From JBBCJT01 sp037190665 (lineage in GTDB: Bacteria > Pseudomonadota > Alphaproteobacteria > Acetobacterales > Acetobacteraceae), in NCBI GenBank assembly GCA_037190665.1, contig JBBCJT010000255.1:1-5931 (forward strand): a DNA stretch of 5,931 bases. Direction: 5' to 3'. Position numbers and translations under genes: made by a program. Below, in pieces: positions 1-5,931 of this stretch. How positions within the stretch are numbered: position 1 is the stretch's first letter; each line of letters starts with the position of its first letter. Below the pieces are notes generated by a model, which was not told the origin of the DNA, searched no databases, and saw only the letters and a list, made by a program, of their open reading frames with translations.

Positions 1-767
1 CGGATCAGGCCCAGCACGCGGCTGTTCACCTCGGCCACATAGCGGAAGTCGATCTCCGACAGCTTCGCGGGGCCCAGGAAGTGGTGATCGTTCCGGCTGG
101 CCAGGAAGCCGCGGGCCGGATCGAACCGGCGCAGGATGAACGAGCCCGACCCGGCATCGTTGGTGGCGAGCCACGCCTCACCCCAGTCGCCCGATTTCTC
201 GTTCTTCTTCACCAGAGCGCTGTTCACGACGTAAAGGTCGTGCATGCAGGCGGCGAAGATGGCCGAGGCGGTCTTCAGGTTGAACTCGACGGTCAGCTTG
301 TCGGGCGCCTTGGTGCTGCCGGGATCGACCAGCGGTGCGAACAGGCCGTAAGCGCCCTGCTTCAGCGCAAGGATGCGCTCCATCGAGTATACGACATCGG
401 CGGAAGTCAGTTCTGCGCCATCGTGGAACTTCACGTTCGGCCGGAGCTTGAACGTGTAGCGCAGGCCGCCGGGGCTGGCGGTGAAACTCTCGGCCAGCCA
501 GGGGCCGAGCTTCGGCGGGTTGTCGAGCCAGCGCAGCAGACCGTCATAGAGGTTCAGCCGATAGGCCACGCGGCCGACATCGAAGGTCTTGTGCGGGTCC
601 ATGGTGTCGAAGGGACTGCCGTTGGCGAATACCATGCGGCCACCACGCTGGGCGGCTGCCGGCTGCGGCAGGCCGAACGTGCCGACAGCGGCACCCGCAA
701 CGCCCGCCTTCAGCAGTGTCCGCCGGTCCGGCATGATCGATGCCGTCGGAATGTCTTCCTTGCTCAT
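1..767 (-). CDS. ABC transporter substrate-binding protein, family 5 (DppA/OppA-like), partial, Tat-exported
   Basis: This is the N-terminal 255 codons of a periplasmic solute-binding protein; the rest lies beyond the left edge. It should bind a peptide, opine, amide or similar small solute and deliver it to an ABC permease not seen here. The start codon at 767 is preceded by a GGGGGG run six bases upstream. Residues 14-20 read DRRTLLK, a twin-arginine motif, followed by a hydrophobic Ala/Gly-rich stretch and a likely cleavage site after AAA (37-39), so export through Tat is predicted. There is no lipobox cysteine. The mature protein starts with the usual family 5 order: MDPHKTFD near 56-63, NLYDGLLRW at 72-80, then LAESFTASPGGLRYTFKLRP (91-110) and VKFHDGAELTSADVVYSMER (112-131), which is the family signature region. 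It is divergent to the SDR-hyuAB operon, so it may supply that pathway's substrate, but this is inference. Family assignment is secure; the ligand is unknown. Confidence 0.93.
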   Translation of the reverse strand, partial: MSKEDIPTASIMPDRRTLLKAGVAGAAVGTFGLPQPAAAQRGGRMVFANGSPFDTMDPHKTFDVGRVAYRLNLYDGLLRWLDNPPKLGPWLAESFTASPGGLRYTFKLRPNVKFHDGAELTSADVVYSMERILALKQGAYGLFAPLVDPGSTKAPDKLTVEFNLKTASAIFAACMHDLYVVNSALVKKNEKSGDWGEAWLATNDAGSGSFILRRFDPARGFLASRNDHHFLGPAKLSEIDFRYVAEVNSRVLGLI

Positions 768-773
768 CGTTGG

Positions 774-779
774 CCCCCC
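774..779 (-). promoter_or_regulatory. Ribosome binding site of the solute-binding protein gene
   Basis: On the minus strand a run of six G stands six bases before the ATG at 767. It supports that start over the in-frame internal ATG at residue 12, which has no purine-rich sequence ahead of it and would place the twin-arginine pair almost at the N-terminus. Confidence 0.6.
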
Positions 780-858
780 ATTTTTTGTATGCAGCGTCCC
801 GCACCGGGAACGCGGATGGTGCGAACACCCCGCCCGGCCCGTCAAGCGCCGCGCGCGG

Positions 859-887
859 TTGCCGCGCAATGCGGTGACGCCTAGCGT
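859..887 (+). promoter_or_regulatory. Possible sigma-70-type promoter for the SDR-hyuAB operon
   Basis: TTGCCG at 859-864 (four of six bases match TTGACA) is followed after 17 bases by TAGCGT at 882-887 (three of six match TATAAT). Transcription would start near 894, about 25 bases before the SDR start codon. The -10 element lies within the inverted repeat at 876-888, which would suit repression. The match is weak and could be chance in GC-rich DNA. Confidence 0.25.
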
Positions 888-888
888 C
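876..888. promoter_or_regulatory. Short perfect inverted repeat, possible operator
   Basis: GACGC-cta-GCGTC is a perfect 5-bp inverted repeat with a 3-base centre, lying 30 bases before the SDR start codon and overlapping the possible -10 element. Its position suits an operator for a dimeric repressor. Short palindromes of this size are common by chance in GC-rich DNA, so this is only a candidate. Confidence 0.25.
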
Positions 889-918
889 CTGTCGCATCAA
901 CGGCGGACGGGTTTCCGG

Positions 919-1671
919 ATGGCGGGTTCGACAAAGGTCGCACTGGTGACGGGCGGTGCGCGGGGTATCGGCCGCGGATGTGCGCATGCGCTGGCCGCGC
1001 GAGGCTTCGATATCGTGCTGGTGGACATGCTGCGCCCGGAGATGGAACGCACTTCTGGCGAGCTCGGCGAACTCGGCCGCACCACGATGATCGAGGAAGC
1101 TGACGTCGCCGATCATGCGCGCGCGAAGGAGATCGCGGCCGCGGTGAAGGCGCGGTTCGGCCGGCTTGATGTGCTCGTGAACAACGCGGGGCGCGGCAAC
1201 CCCACCGGCATCCTGGAGATCACCGAGGAGGCGTTCGACCGCACCATCGCGGTGAACCTGAAGTCCTGCTTCAACTACATCCAGGCCAGCGTGCCGCTGA
1301 TGATGGAAGGCGGCGGCGGGCGCATCGTCTCGATGTCGTCGCTCAACGCGCACACGGGGGGCGTGACCAGCGCGGTCTCGAAGTTCTCCTACGCTGCGGC
1401 CAAGGCCGGCATCGTCGGCATGACCCGCGCGCTGGCCAAGGAACTGGGGCCTGCCATCGCCATCAATTGCGTCTGCCCCGGCATCATCGAAACCGAACTC
1501 GGCAATTCGCTCACGCGCTCGCGCGGTGCCGAGCTCGCGCAGAAAATCGCGCTGAAGCGCGTGGGCAAGCCGGCCGATGTCGGCGAGCTGGTCGCCTTCC
1601 TGGCCACGGTGGAGCCCTGCTTCATCACCGGTCAGGACATCACCATCGACGGGTTCCAGTGGGAGATCTGA
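919..1671 (+). CDS. Short-chain dehydrogenase/reductase (classical SDR, NAD-type, FabG-like)
   Basis: This 250-residue protein is a cytoplasmic Rossmann-fold oxidoreductase that should interconvert an alcohol and a ketone; the substrate is not evident. The length is typical for the classical SDR family. Visible motifs in order are TGGARGIG (11-18, cofactor loop), an acidic residue D36 at the end of beta-2 that favours NAD over NADP, ADV (61-63), NNAG (88-91), N113, the serine motif SMSS (138-141), YAAAK (158-162, catalytic Tyr and Lys), CPG (186-188) and the C-terminal GQDITIDG. The gap between S141 and Y158 is 17 residues, longer than the common 13. The ATG at 919 places the cofactor loop at the usual distance from the N-terminus and has a weak GGA-containing site (905-907) upstream. 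The frame stays open back to 589, but that extension is antisense to the solute-binding protein and does not look like protein. A GTG at 874 is a less likely alternative. The gene stops 5 bp before hyuA and is probably cotranscribed with it. FabG-like names would be generic; a role in fatty acid synthesis is unlikely in this context. Confidence 0.92.
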   Translation: MAGSTKVALVTGGARGIGRGCAHALAARGFDIVLVDMLRPEMERTSGELGELGRTTMIEEADVADHARAKEIAAAVKARFGRLDVLVNNAGRGNPTGILEITEEAFDRTIAVNLKSCFNYIQASVPLMMEGGGGRIVSMSSLNAHTGGVTSAVSKFSYAAAKAGIVGMTRALAKELGPAIAINCVCPGIIETELGNSLTRSRGAELAQKIALKRVGKPADVGELVAFLATVEPCFITGQDITIDGFQWEI

Positions 1672-1676
1672 CGGGC

Positions 1677-3722
1677 ATGGGATTTCGCGTTGGCGTGGAT
1701 ATCGGCGGCACGTTCGCCGATTTCGCGGTGCTGGATGAGGCGACGGGCGCGGTTTCCACCCTCAAGGTCCTGACCACCCCCGACACCCCGGGCGAGGAGG
1801 TTCTGTCGGGTCTCGCCGGCGTTCAGCAGCGCTTCGGCGTGGAGCCCGCCGGCATAAGCTGGTTCACCCACGGCACCACGGTCGGCGTGAATGCGGTGAT
1901 CCAGCGCAAGGGGATCAGGCTGGCGCTGTTCACCACCCGGAACTTCCGCGACGTGCTGGAACTGGCACGGCTGAAGACTCCCGATCCCTACGACCTGCTC
2001 TCGCGCCGCCCTGCCCCGCTTGTGCCGCGCGCCCTGACCTTCGAAGTCGACGGCCGCCTGCTGGCCGACGGATCGGAGGTCGAACCGCTCGATCCCGCCA
2101 GCGTCGAAGCGGCGGTCGCGGCCGCGAAGGAACGCGGGGCGGAAGGCATCCTGGTGGCCCTGCTGCACAGCTACCGCAACCCGGCGCATGAGCACGCGGC
2201 CAAGGCGATCATCGCCGGCATCGCGCCGGAACTGCCCGTCTACTGCTCGGCCGATGTGTGGCCGATCATCCGCGAATACGAGCGCACCGTCACAGCCAGC
2301 GTGCATGGGCACGCCCAGCCGAAGGTCGCGCACTATCTCGGCTCGCTGCAGGCAGCACTCACCAGAGCCGGCGTGGCGGCGGAGCCGATGGTGACGAAAT
2401 CCAACGGCGGCGTGATGCGCGCCGAGCTGGGCAAGACGCGCTGCGTGGAGATGCTGCTGTCGGGCACCGCGGCCGGCGCGATCGGCGCGGCCTTCATCGC
2501 CCGGCAGGCGGGCATCCCCCGGGCGATGAGCCTGGATATCGGCGGCACCAGCGCGGACGTGGCGGTGATCGAAGGCGGCGCACCGGGTTACGGCACCGGC
2601 GAGCGGGTCGGCGATTTCCCCGTCTACATCCCGACTGTCGCGGTCACCTCCGTCGGCGGCGGCGGCGGTTCGCTTGCAGCCGTCGATGCGCTGGGGCGGC
2701 TGTCGGTCGGACCGGAAAGCGCCGGGTCGGCGCCCGGCCCCGCCTGCTACGGCCGCGGCGGCACCCGCGCCACGGTCACCGATGCGATGTGCGTGCTGGG
2801 CTGCATCGGACACGCCGCGCTCGGCTACGACAGCGTCTCGGTGAAGCGGGAGCTGGCGGAGCAGGCTGTCGATGCGATCGCCACCGCACTGGGGCGCAGC
2901 CGCGAGAGCGCGGCCGAGGCGATCGTGCAGGTCGCGATCAGCGGCATGTATCGCGAGGTGTCGAAGCTCGCCGCACGTCAGGGCGTGGATGCGCGCGATT
3001 TCTGCCTGCTGCCGTTCGGGGGTGCGGGGCCCATGCTGGGCGCGCTGCTGGCCCGGGAACTCGGCATGCGACAGGTCCTGATCCCGGCCACGCCCGGCGT
3101 GCTCTCCGCCCTTGGCGGGCTGATCGCGGACATTCGCAACGACTTCCTTGAGACCACCTACGCTGATCTCGATGCCGCCTCGATGCCCGAACTGCTCGCC
3201 GCGTTCGGCAGGCTGGAGGCGGAGGCCACGCGCTGGATCCGCGACGAACAGCGTTTCTCAGGCCCCGTCACGCTGCAGCCGTCAGGTGAGATGCGCTATC
3301 GCGGCCAATCCTACGAACTGACCGTGCCGTTCGACCCCGTCTGGGTGGCGGCCGGGGACATGACGGCAATGGCGGAAGCGTTCCACGCAACGCACGAACG
3401 TATCTATGGCCACGCCGATCGGTACGCGCCCATCCAGGCGATCGCGCTGTCCATGACCGTTTCGGGCGCCGTGCAGCCGCCGCAGTTCCCCGAGCAGGAC
3501 CGTGCCAGCGACACGCCACGCGCGTTGCGCAGCGTCGAGATCTATCTGGATGGCGCGCGACGGACGGCACCGTTGTATGCGCGCACATCGCTACGCCACG
3601 GCCATGCGCTGGCCGGGCCCGCCATCGTGCTGGCCGACGACTCCACCACGATCATCCCACCCGGCATGCAGGCCAGCGTGGACCGCTTCGGCAACCTGAT
3701 GCTGACCCCGACCGGAGAGTGA
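1677..3722 (+). CDS. hyuA: Hydantoinase/oxoprolinase family protein, A subunit (ATP-binding)
   Basis: This 681-residue cytoplasmic protein is the A subunit of an ATP-dependent hydantoinase / 5-oxoprolinase-type enzyme, and should phosphorylate or activate the substrate together with the B subunit. The N-terminal domain opens with VDIGGTFAD (7-15) and has HGTTVGVNAVIQRKG (65-79). The central hydantoinase A domain contains EYERTVTASVHG (200-211), TKSNGGVM (240-247), LLSGTAAGAIGA (260-271), a second nucleotide loop LDIGGTSADVAV (286-297), VGGGGGS (326-332), SAPGPACYGRGGT (351-363) and FGGAGP (447-452). The C-terminal domain has MRYRGQSYEL (539-548) and GPAIVLADDSTTIIPPG (647-663). Length is normal for the family. 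Both nucleotide loops carry Ala where most relatives have Thr (FTD, STD). The ATG at 1677 puts DIGGT at residue 8, as in relatives, and has GGAG at 1662-1665 inside the end of the SDR gene. An upstream in-frame ATG at 1467 would add 70 Arg/His-rich residues overlapping the SDR, and is rejected. Hydantoin, N-methylhydantoin, oxoproline, lactams and carboxylated ketones are all possible substrates for this superfamily; the sequence does not decide. Confidence 0.93.
   Translation: MGFRVGVDIGGTFADFAVLDEATGAVSTLKVLTTPDTPGEEVLSGLAGVQQRFGVEPAGISWFTHGTTVGVNAVIQRKGIRLALFTTRNFRDVLELARLKTPDPYDLLSRRPAPLVPRALTFEVDGRLLADGSEVEPLDPASVEAAVAAAKERGAEGILVALLHSYRNPAHEHAAKAIIAGIAPELPVYCSADVWPIIREYERTVTASVHGHAQPKVAHYLGSLQAALTRAGVAAEPMVTKSNGGVMRAELGKTRCVEMLLSGTAAGAIGAAFIARQAGIPRAMSLDIGGTSADVAVIEGGAPGYGTGERVGDFPVYIPTVAVTSVGGGGGSLAAVDALGRLSVGPESAGSAPGPACYGRGGTRATVTDAMCVLGCIGHAALGYDSVSVKRELAEQAVDAIATALGRSRESAAEAIVQVAISGMYREVSKLAARQGVDARDFCLLPFGGAGPMLGALLARELGMRQVLIPATPGVLSALGGLIADIRNDFLETTYADLDAASMPELLAAFGRLEAEATRWIRDEQRFSGPVTLQPSGEMRYRGQSYELTVPFDPVWVAAGDMTAMAEAFHATHERIYGHADRYAPIQAIALSMTVSGAVQPPQFPEQDRASDTPRALRSVEIYLDGARRTAPLYARTSLRHGHALAGPAIVLADDSTTIIPPGMQASVDRFGNLMLTPTGE
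3714..3719 (+). promoter_or_regulatory. Ribosome binding site that decides the hyuB start
   Basis: GGAGAG lies in the last codons of hyuA. Its GGAG core (3714-3717) is seven bases before the ATG at 3725, which is good spacing. The alternative GTG at 3719 overlaps this purine tract and would leave only one base between GGAG and the start, so the ATG is preferred. The placement implies translational coupling of hyuA and hyuB. Confidence 0.65.
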
Positions 3723-3724
3723 CG

Positions 3725-5689
3725 ATGCGCATCGACCCCGTCACGCTGCAGATCCTGGCCAACCACGCACAGGCCGCAGCCGACAGCATGGCCTTCACGC
3801 TGTTCCGCACCGCGCACTCGACCTTCGTGAAGGAAACCGAGGACTTCACCTCGGGCCTGACCACGATCGACGGCATGACCTTCGCCAGCCCCCGCGAGCT
3901 CGGCGCCACCTGGTTCGTCGGGCTGGACTACGGCCCGGTGATCCGCGCCATCAAGGAATACCGCGAGGGCGATGTCTACATCACCAACGACCCTTACAGC
4001 GGCTTCGTCTGCACGCACCCGCCGGACACGCATGTGTGGAAGCCGATCTTCTGGAAGGGCGAGCTCGTGTGCTTCGCGGTCGGGCACATCCACAATACCG
4101 ATGTGGGCGGCGCGGTCCCGGCCTCCCTCTCCCGCCAGCTCACGGAAGTGCATCAGGAAGGCATCCGCTTCCCGCCTGTGAAACTGGTGGATCAGGGGGT
4201 GATCGACCAACGGCTGCTCGACATCTTCCTGCTGAACGTGCGTGCACCGACGCAGAATTACGGTGACCTGAAGGCGCAACTCGCCTCGCTGACCACCGGC
4301 GAGCGCAAGGTGCACGCCATGATCGAGAAGTTCGGCCTGCAGACCTTCAAGGATGGTGTCGCCGACCTGCTGGACATGGCCGAGCTTCAGGCACGGCGCA
4401 TCATCGCTGCGATCCCCGACGGCACCTACAGCTACACCGACTATCTCGACGAGGACTCGCCGGGCGGTCTGCCGGCGCGGGTCCACCTCGACCTGACGAT
4501 CAAGGGCGAGGAGGCGGTGATGGATTTCTCGGGCAGCGATCCGCAGCTCGCCGCCTCGCTGAACATGCCGACAGGCGGCAACCCGCGGCACATCCTGCTG
4601 ATGGTCGGCTACAACTACGTGATCTACACGCTGGACACCTCGGTGCTGCTGAACGGCGGGCTGTTGCGCCCGGTGACCGCCATCGCACCGGAAGGTTCGA
4701 TGCTGAACCCAGTGTTTCCGGCCGCAGTCGGGATGCGGTCGATGACCTGCACCCGGCTTCAGGGGGTGATCATCGGCGCGTTCCAGCGTGCGGTGCCTGA
4801 GAAGTTGCCGGCGGCCTGCGCGAGCGGCGGGCCGATCATGAACGTCAACACGACGGACAACCGGACGGGCCGGCGCGTCATGGCCTCGATCGATCCGATC
4901 ACGGGTGGCGCCGGCGGTTCGCCCTCCGGCGACGGCATGGATGGGTCGGGTGCGAACAGTGCGTTCCTGAAGAACACGCCGGTGGAGATCAACGAGGCGG
5001 AGGTGCCGATCCGCATCCTGCGCTATGGGCTGGAGCCCGATTCCGCCGGGGCCGGCAAGCATCGCGGAGGTCTGGCCACCGTGCTGGAATTCCGCGTGCA
5101 CGCGCCGCAGACCGTCATCACCGCGCGCAATCGCGACCGCACGCGCTTCCGTTCGCCCGGTGCGGCGGGTGGCCAGGCGGGTGCGCCCTCCTTCTTCTGG
5201 CGGAACCCGGACAGCAACCGCGCGGAAAATCTGGGCAACACCGATGTCGTCAGCCTCGATCCGGGGGACGTGATCCGGATTGTGTGTTCAGGCGGCGGCG
5301 GTTGGGGGCCGGCGTGGCAGCGGCCGGTGGAGGCGGTGCTGGACGACATCGCCGGCGGCAAGGTTTCGCTGGCGGCCGCGCGACGCGACTATGGCGTGGT
5401 GCCAGAGGACGAGGCGGAGACCGCTGCGTTGCGGGCGGCCATGGCGAAGAACGGGTACGGCGATTTCGATCCTGGCCCGGAACGCCGCATCTATGAGTCG
5501 GTCTGGACCGAGGAGAACTATGCGGCACTGGTGGACGTGCTGGCGCAGTTGCCGGTGCATTGGCGCTTCTACGCCAAGAAGCGCATTTTCGCCCTGGTCG
5601 ATGCGGCCGAGCACAAGCTGGGTGACGGGACAGAGGTGAAGGCCGCGTTCACCAAACTGCGGACGGAGTTCCCTCAGATCGCGGCTTGA
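3725..5689 (+). CDS. hyuB: Hydantoinase/oxoprolinase family protein, B subunit
   Basis: This 654-residue cytoplasmic protein is the B subunit partner of the adjacent HyuA. In this superfamily A and B form a complex that hydrolyses cyclic amides, or in some members carboxylates ketones, at the cost of ATP. Family landmarks in order: MRIDPVTLQIL at the N-terminus, FRTAHSTFVKETEDFTSG (27-44), ITNDPYSGFVCTHPPD (86-101), GHIHNTDVGGAVPAS (120-134), EGIRFPPVKL (145-154), MDFSGSDPQL (266-275), LNPVFPAAVG (327-336), GGAGGSPSGDGMDG (394-407), NTPVEINEAEVPIRILRYGL (417-436), AGAGKHRGGL (441-450), SGGGGWGP (522-529) and AARRDYGVV (551-559). Relatives usually end shortly after this last motif; here about 90 more residues follow, with FDPGPERR (581-588) and LPVHWRFYAKKRIF (609-622). 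The usual NDPY-x-GGTH motif reads NDPYSGFVCTH here. The gene begins two bases after hyuA stops, so the pair should be coexpressed and assembled together. No third subunit, biotin carrier or amidohydrolase is present, which leans toward a two-subunit hydrolase rather than a multi-subunit carboxylase, without excluding the latter. Confidence 0.93.
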   Translation: MRIDPVTLQILANHAQAAADSMAFTLFRTAHSTFVKETEDFTSGLTTIDGMTFASPRELGATWFVGLDYGPVIRAIKEYREGDVYITNDPYSGFVCTHPPDTHVWKPIFWKGELVCFAVGHIHNTDVGGAVPASLSRQLTEVHQEGIRFPPVKLVDQGVIDQRLLDIFLLNVRAPTQNYGDLKAQLASLTTGERKVHAMIEKFGLQTFKDGVADLLDMAELQARRIIAAIPDGTYSYTDYLDEDSPGGLPARVHLDLTIKGEEAVMDFSGSDPQLAASLNMPTGGNPRHILLMVGYNYVIYTLDTSVLLNGGLLRPVTAIAPEGSMLNPVFPAAVGMRSMTCTRLQGVIIGAFQRAVPEKLPAACASGGPIMNVNTTDNRTGRRVMASIDPITGGAGGSPSGDGMDGSGANSAFLKNTPVEINEAEVPIRILRYGLEPDSAGAGKHRGGLATVLEFRVHAPQTVITARNRDRTRFRSPGAAGGQAGAPSFFWRNPDSNRAENLGNTDVVSLDPGDVIRIVCSGGGGWGPAWQRPVEAVLDDIAGGKVSLAAARRDYGVVPEDEAETAALRAAMAKNGYGDFDPGPERRIYESVWTEENYAALVDVLAQLPVHWRFYAKKRIFALVDAAEHKLGDGTEVKAAFTKLRTEFPQIAA

Positions 5690-5756
5690 GGGCAGAGGGG
5701 AGTCATCGTTGCCGGTGTGTCCTGCGTCTGCAGCCACGTGCTGGTGAGCGGCGAGC
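5690..5756. other. Convergent intergenic gap, no terminator recognised
   Basis: The 67 bases between the convergent hyuB and DUF6766-type genes hold no gene I can support. CAGC-cacgt-GCTG near 5730-5742 can form only a 4-bp stem and is not followed by a T-run on either strand, so no intrinsic terminator is called. Confidence 0.5.
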
Positions 5757-5931
5757 TCAATCGCCAGTTTCCAGATTTGAGGCAGCGACAGGCTTCGACT
5801 CCGGTGAGCCCTGATGGCGAAGGAAGATCGACAACACGACGAGCACGGCGGTCGACAGGAATTCTGACTGCCAGTTCTGGAAGGACTCGAACCACAACTG
5901 CGGGTCGATCAGATAGCTTCCGATCGTCTGA
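5757..5931 (-). CDS. DUF6766 family small membrane protein, C-terminal part
   Basis: The minus strand from the right edge to a TGA at 5759-5757 encodes 57 residues in an open frame; its start lies outside the window. The end matches, from memory of the family, the C-terminal half of DUF6766 proteins: SYLIDPQLWFESFQNWQSEF (positions 5-24 of the visible part), then a hydrophobic segment FLSTAVLVVLSIFL (24-37) that would be the second membrane helix, then the characteristic RHQGSPESKPV (38-48) and a short polar tail. Members are usually around 100 residues with two membrane segments and no known function. It converges on the hyuAB operon and is probably unrelated to it. Recognition rests on the W-E/Q-SEFL plus GS-ESK pattern; a longer overlapping minus-strand frame at 5674-5895 has no such features. 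Confidence 0.8.
   Translation of the reverse strand, partial: QTIGSYLIDPQLWFESFQNWQSEFLSTAVLVVLSIFLRHQGSPESKPVAASNLETGD

Larger units (their letters stand above)
768..918. promoter_or_regulatory. Divergent intergenic control region
   Basis: This 151-bp stretch separates the divergently read solute-binding protein and SDR genes and must hold the promoters for at least one, probably both. It contains an imperfect hairpin sequence at 794-813 (GCGTCCCG / CGGG-A-ACGC, loop CAC) and a perfect 5-bp inverted repeat at 876-888 (GACGC-cta-GCGTC). It also has a T-rich block at 781-786. I see no strong consensus promoter on the minus strand. No regulator gene is present in the window. Confidence 0.6.

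Noticed and set aside
81..884. Long plus-strand open frame of 267 codons
   Set aside because: It is antisense to the solute-binding protein, which has a clear signal peptide and family motifs. The translation is Arg/Gly/Ala/Val-rich without domain features, as expected from GC-rich antisense frames.
589..918. N-terminal extension of the SDR frame by 110 codons
   Set aside because: It runs antisense through the start of the transporter gene and across the divergent promoter region. Classical SDRs place the TGxxxGxG loop close to the N-terminus, which the ATG at 919 does.
1467..1676. Upstream start of hyuA adding 70 residues
   Set aside because: The extra residues are Arg/His-rich shadow sequence of the SDR gene; relatives begin just before the DIGGT motif, matching the ATG at 1677.
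1632..2813. Minus-strand open frame of 393 codons inside hyuA
   Set aside because: It is antisense to strongly conserved HyuA motifs, and its translation is rich in Arg, Ala, Gly, His and Asp with no recognisable domain. It is a codon-bias shadow.
2258..3151. Plus-strand open frame of 297 codons inside hyuA in another frame
   Set aside because: It is extremely Arg/Gly/Ala-rich, and the correct frame carries the conserved protein.
3719..3724. GTG start for hyuB giving a GTGA overlap with hyuA
   Set aside because: The GGAG Shine-Dalgarno core would be only one base away. The ATG at 3725 has seven-base spacing and yields the typical MRIDPVTLQ N-terminus.
3542..5101. Minus-strand open frame of 519 codons opposite hyuB
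   Set aside because: Despite its length, the translation is His/Arg/Gln-rich with no motif, and the opposite strand encodes a full-length HyuB with conserved motifs throughout.
5690..5756. Possible bidirectional terminator between convergent genes
   Set aside because: Only a 4-bp stem can be drawn and there is no T-run on either strand.
5674..5895. Minus-strand open frame of 73 codons at the right end
   Set aside because: It overlaps the DUF6766-type frame, which carries recognisable conserved residues and a membrane segment; this one does not.

Overview
This window looks like chromosomal DNA of a high-GC proteobacterium, most likely an alphaproteobacterium. That is inferred from the strong G/C third-position bias, the Tat-exported solute-binding protein and the type of Hyu genes; no sequence search was possible. 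Coding density is high. I see no mobile element, RNA gene or CRISPR array.

Layout. Bases 1-767 (minus strand) hold the N-terminal part of a family 5 (DppA/OppA-type) ABC transporter solute-binding protein with a twin-arginine signal; it runs off the left edge. A 151-bp divergent control region (768-918) follows. A tightly packed plus-strand operon comes next: a 250-residue short-chain dehydrogenase (919-1671), a hydantoinase/oxoprolinase A subunit (1677-3722, 5 bp downstream) and a hydantoinase/oxoprolinase B subunit (3725-5689, 2 bp downstream). After a 67-bp convergent gap, the minus strand carries the C-terminal end of a DUF6766-type small membrane protein (5757-5931), which enters from the right edge.

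How the genes may work together. Family 5 binding proteins capture peptides, opines, amides or similar small solutes in the periplasm. HyuA and HyuB together form an ATP-dependent enzyme of the hydantoinase / 5-oxoprolinase / caprolactamase / acetophenone carboxylase superfamily. The SDR is an NAD-type oxidoreductase. The simplest reading is a catabolic module: uptake of a small cyclic amide, amide or ketone-like compound, ATP-dependent ring opening or carboxylation by HyuAB, and oxidation or reduction of an alcohol or ketone group by the SDR. The substrate cannot be read from the sequence.

The points most worth following are the unknown substrate of this SDR-HyuAB-transporter module, the departures of HyuA and HyuB from the usual superfamily motifs, a C-terminal extension of about 90 residues on HyuB, and small inverted repeats in the divergent control region.
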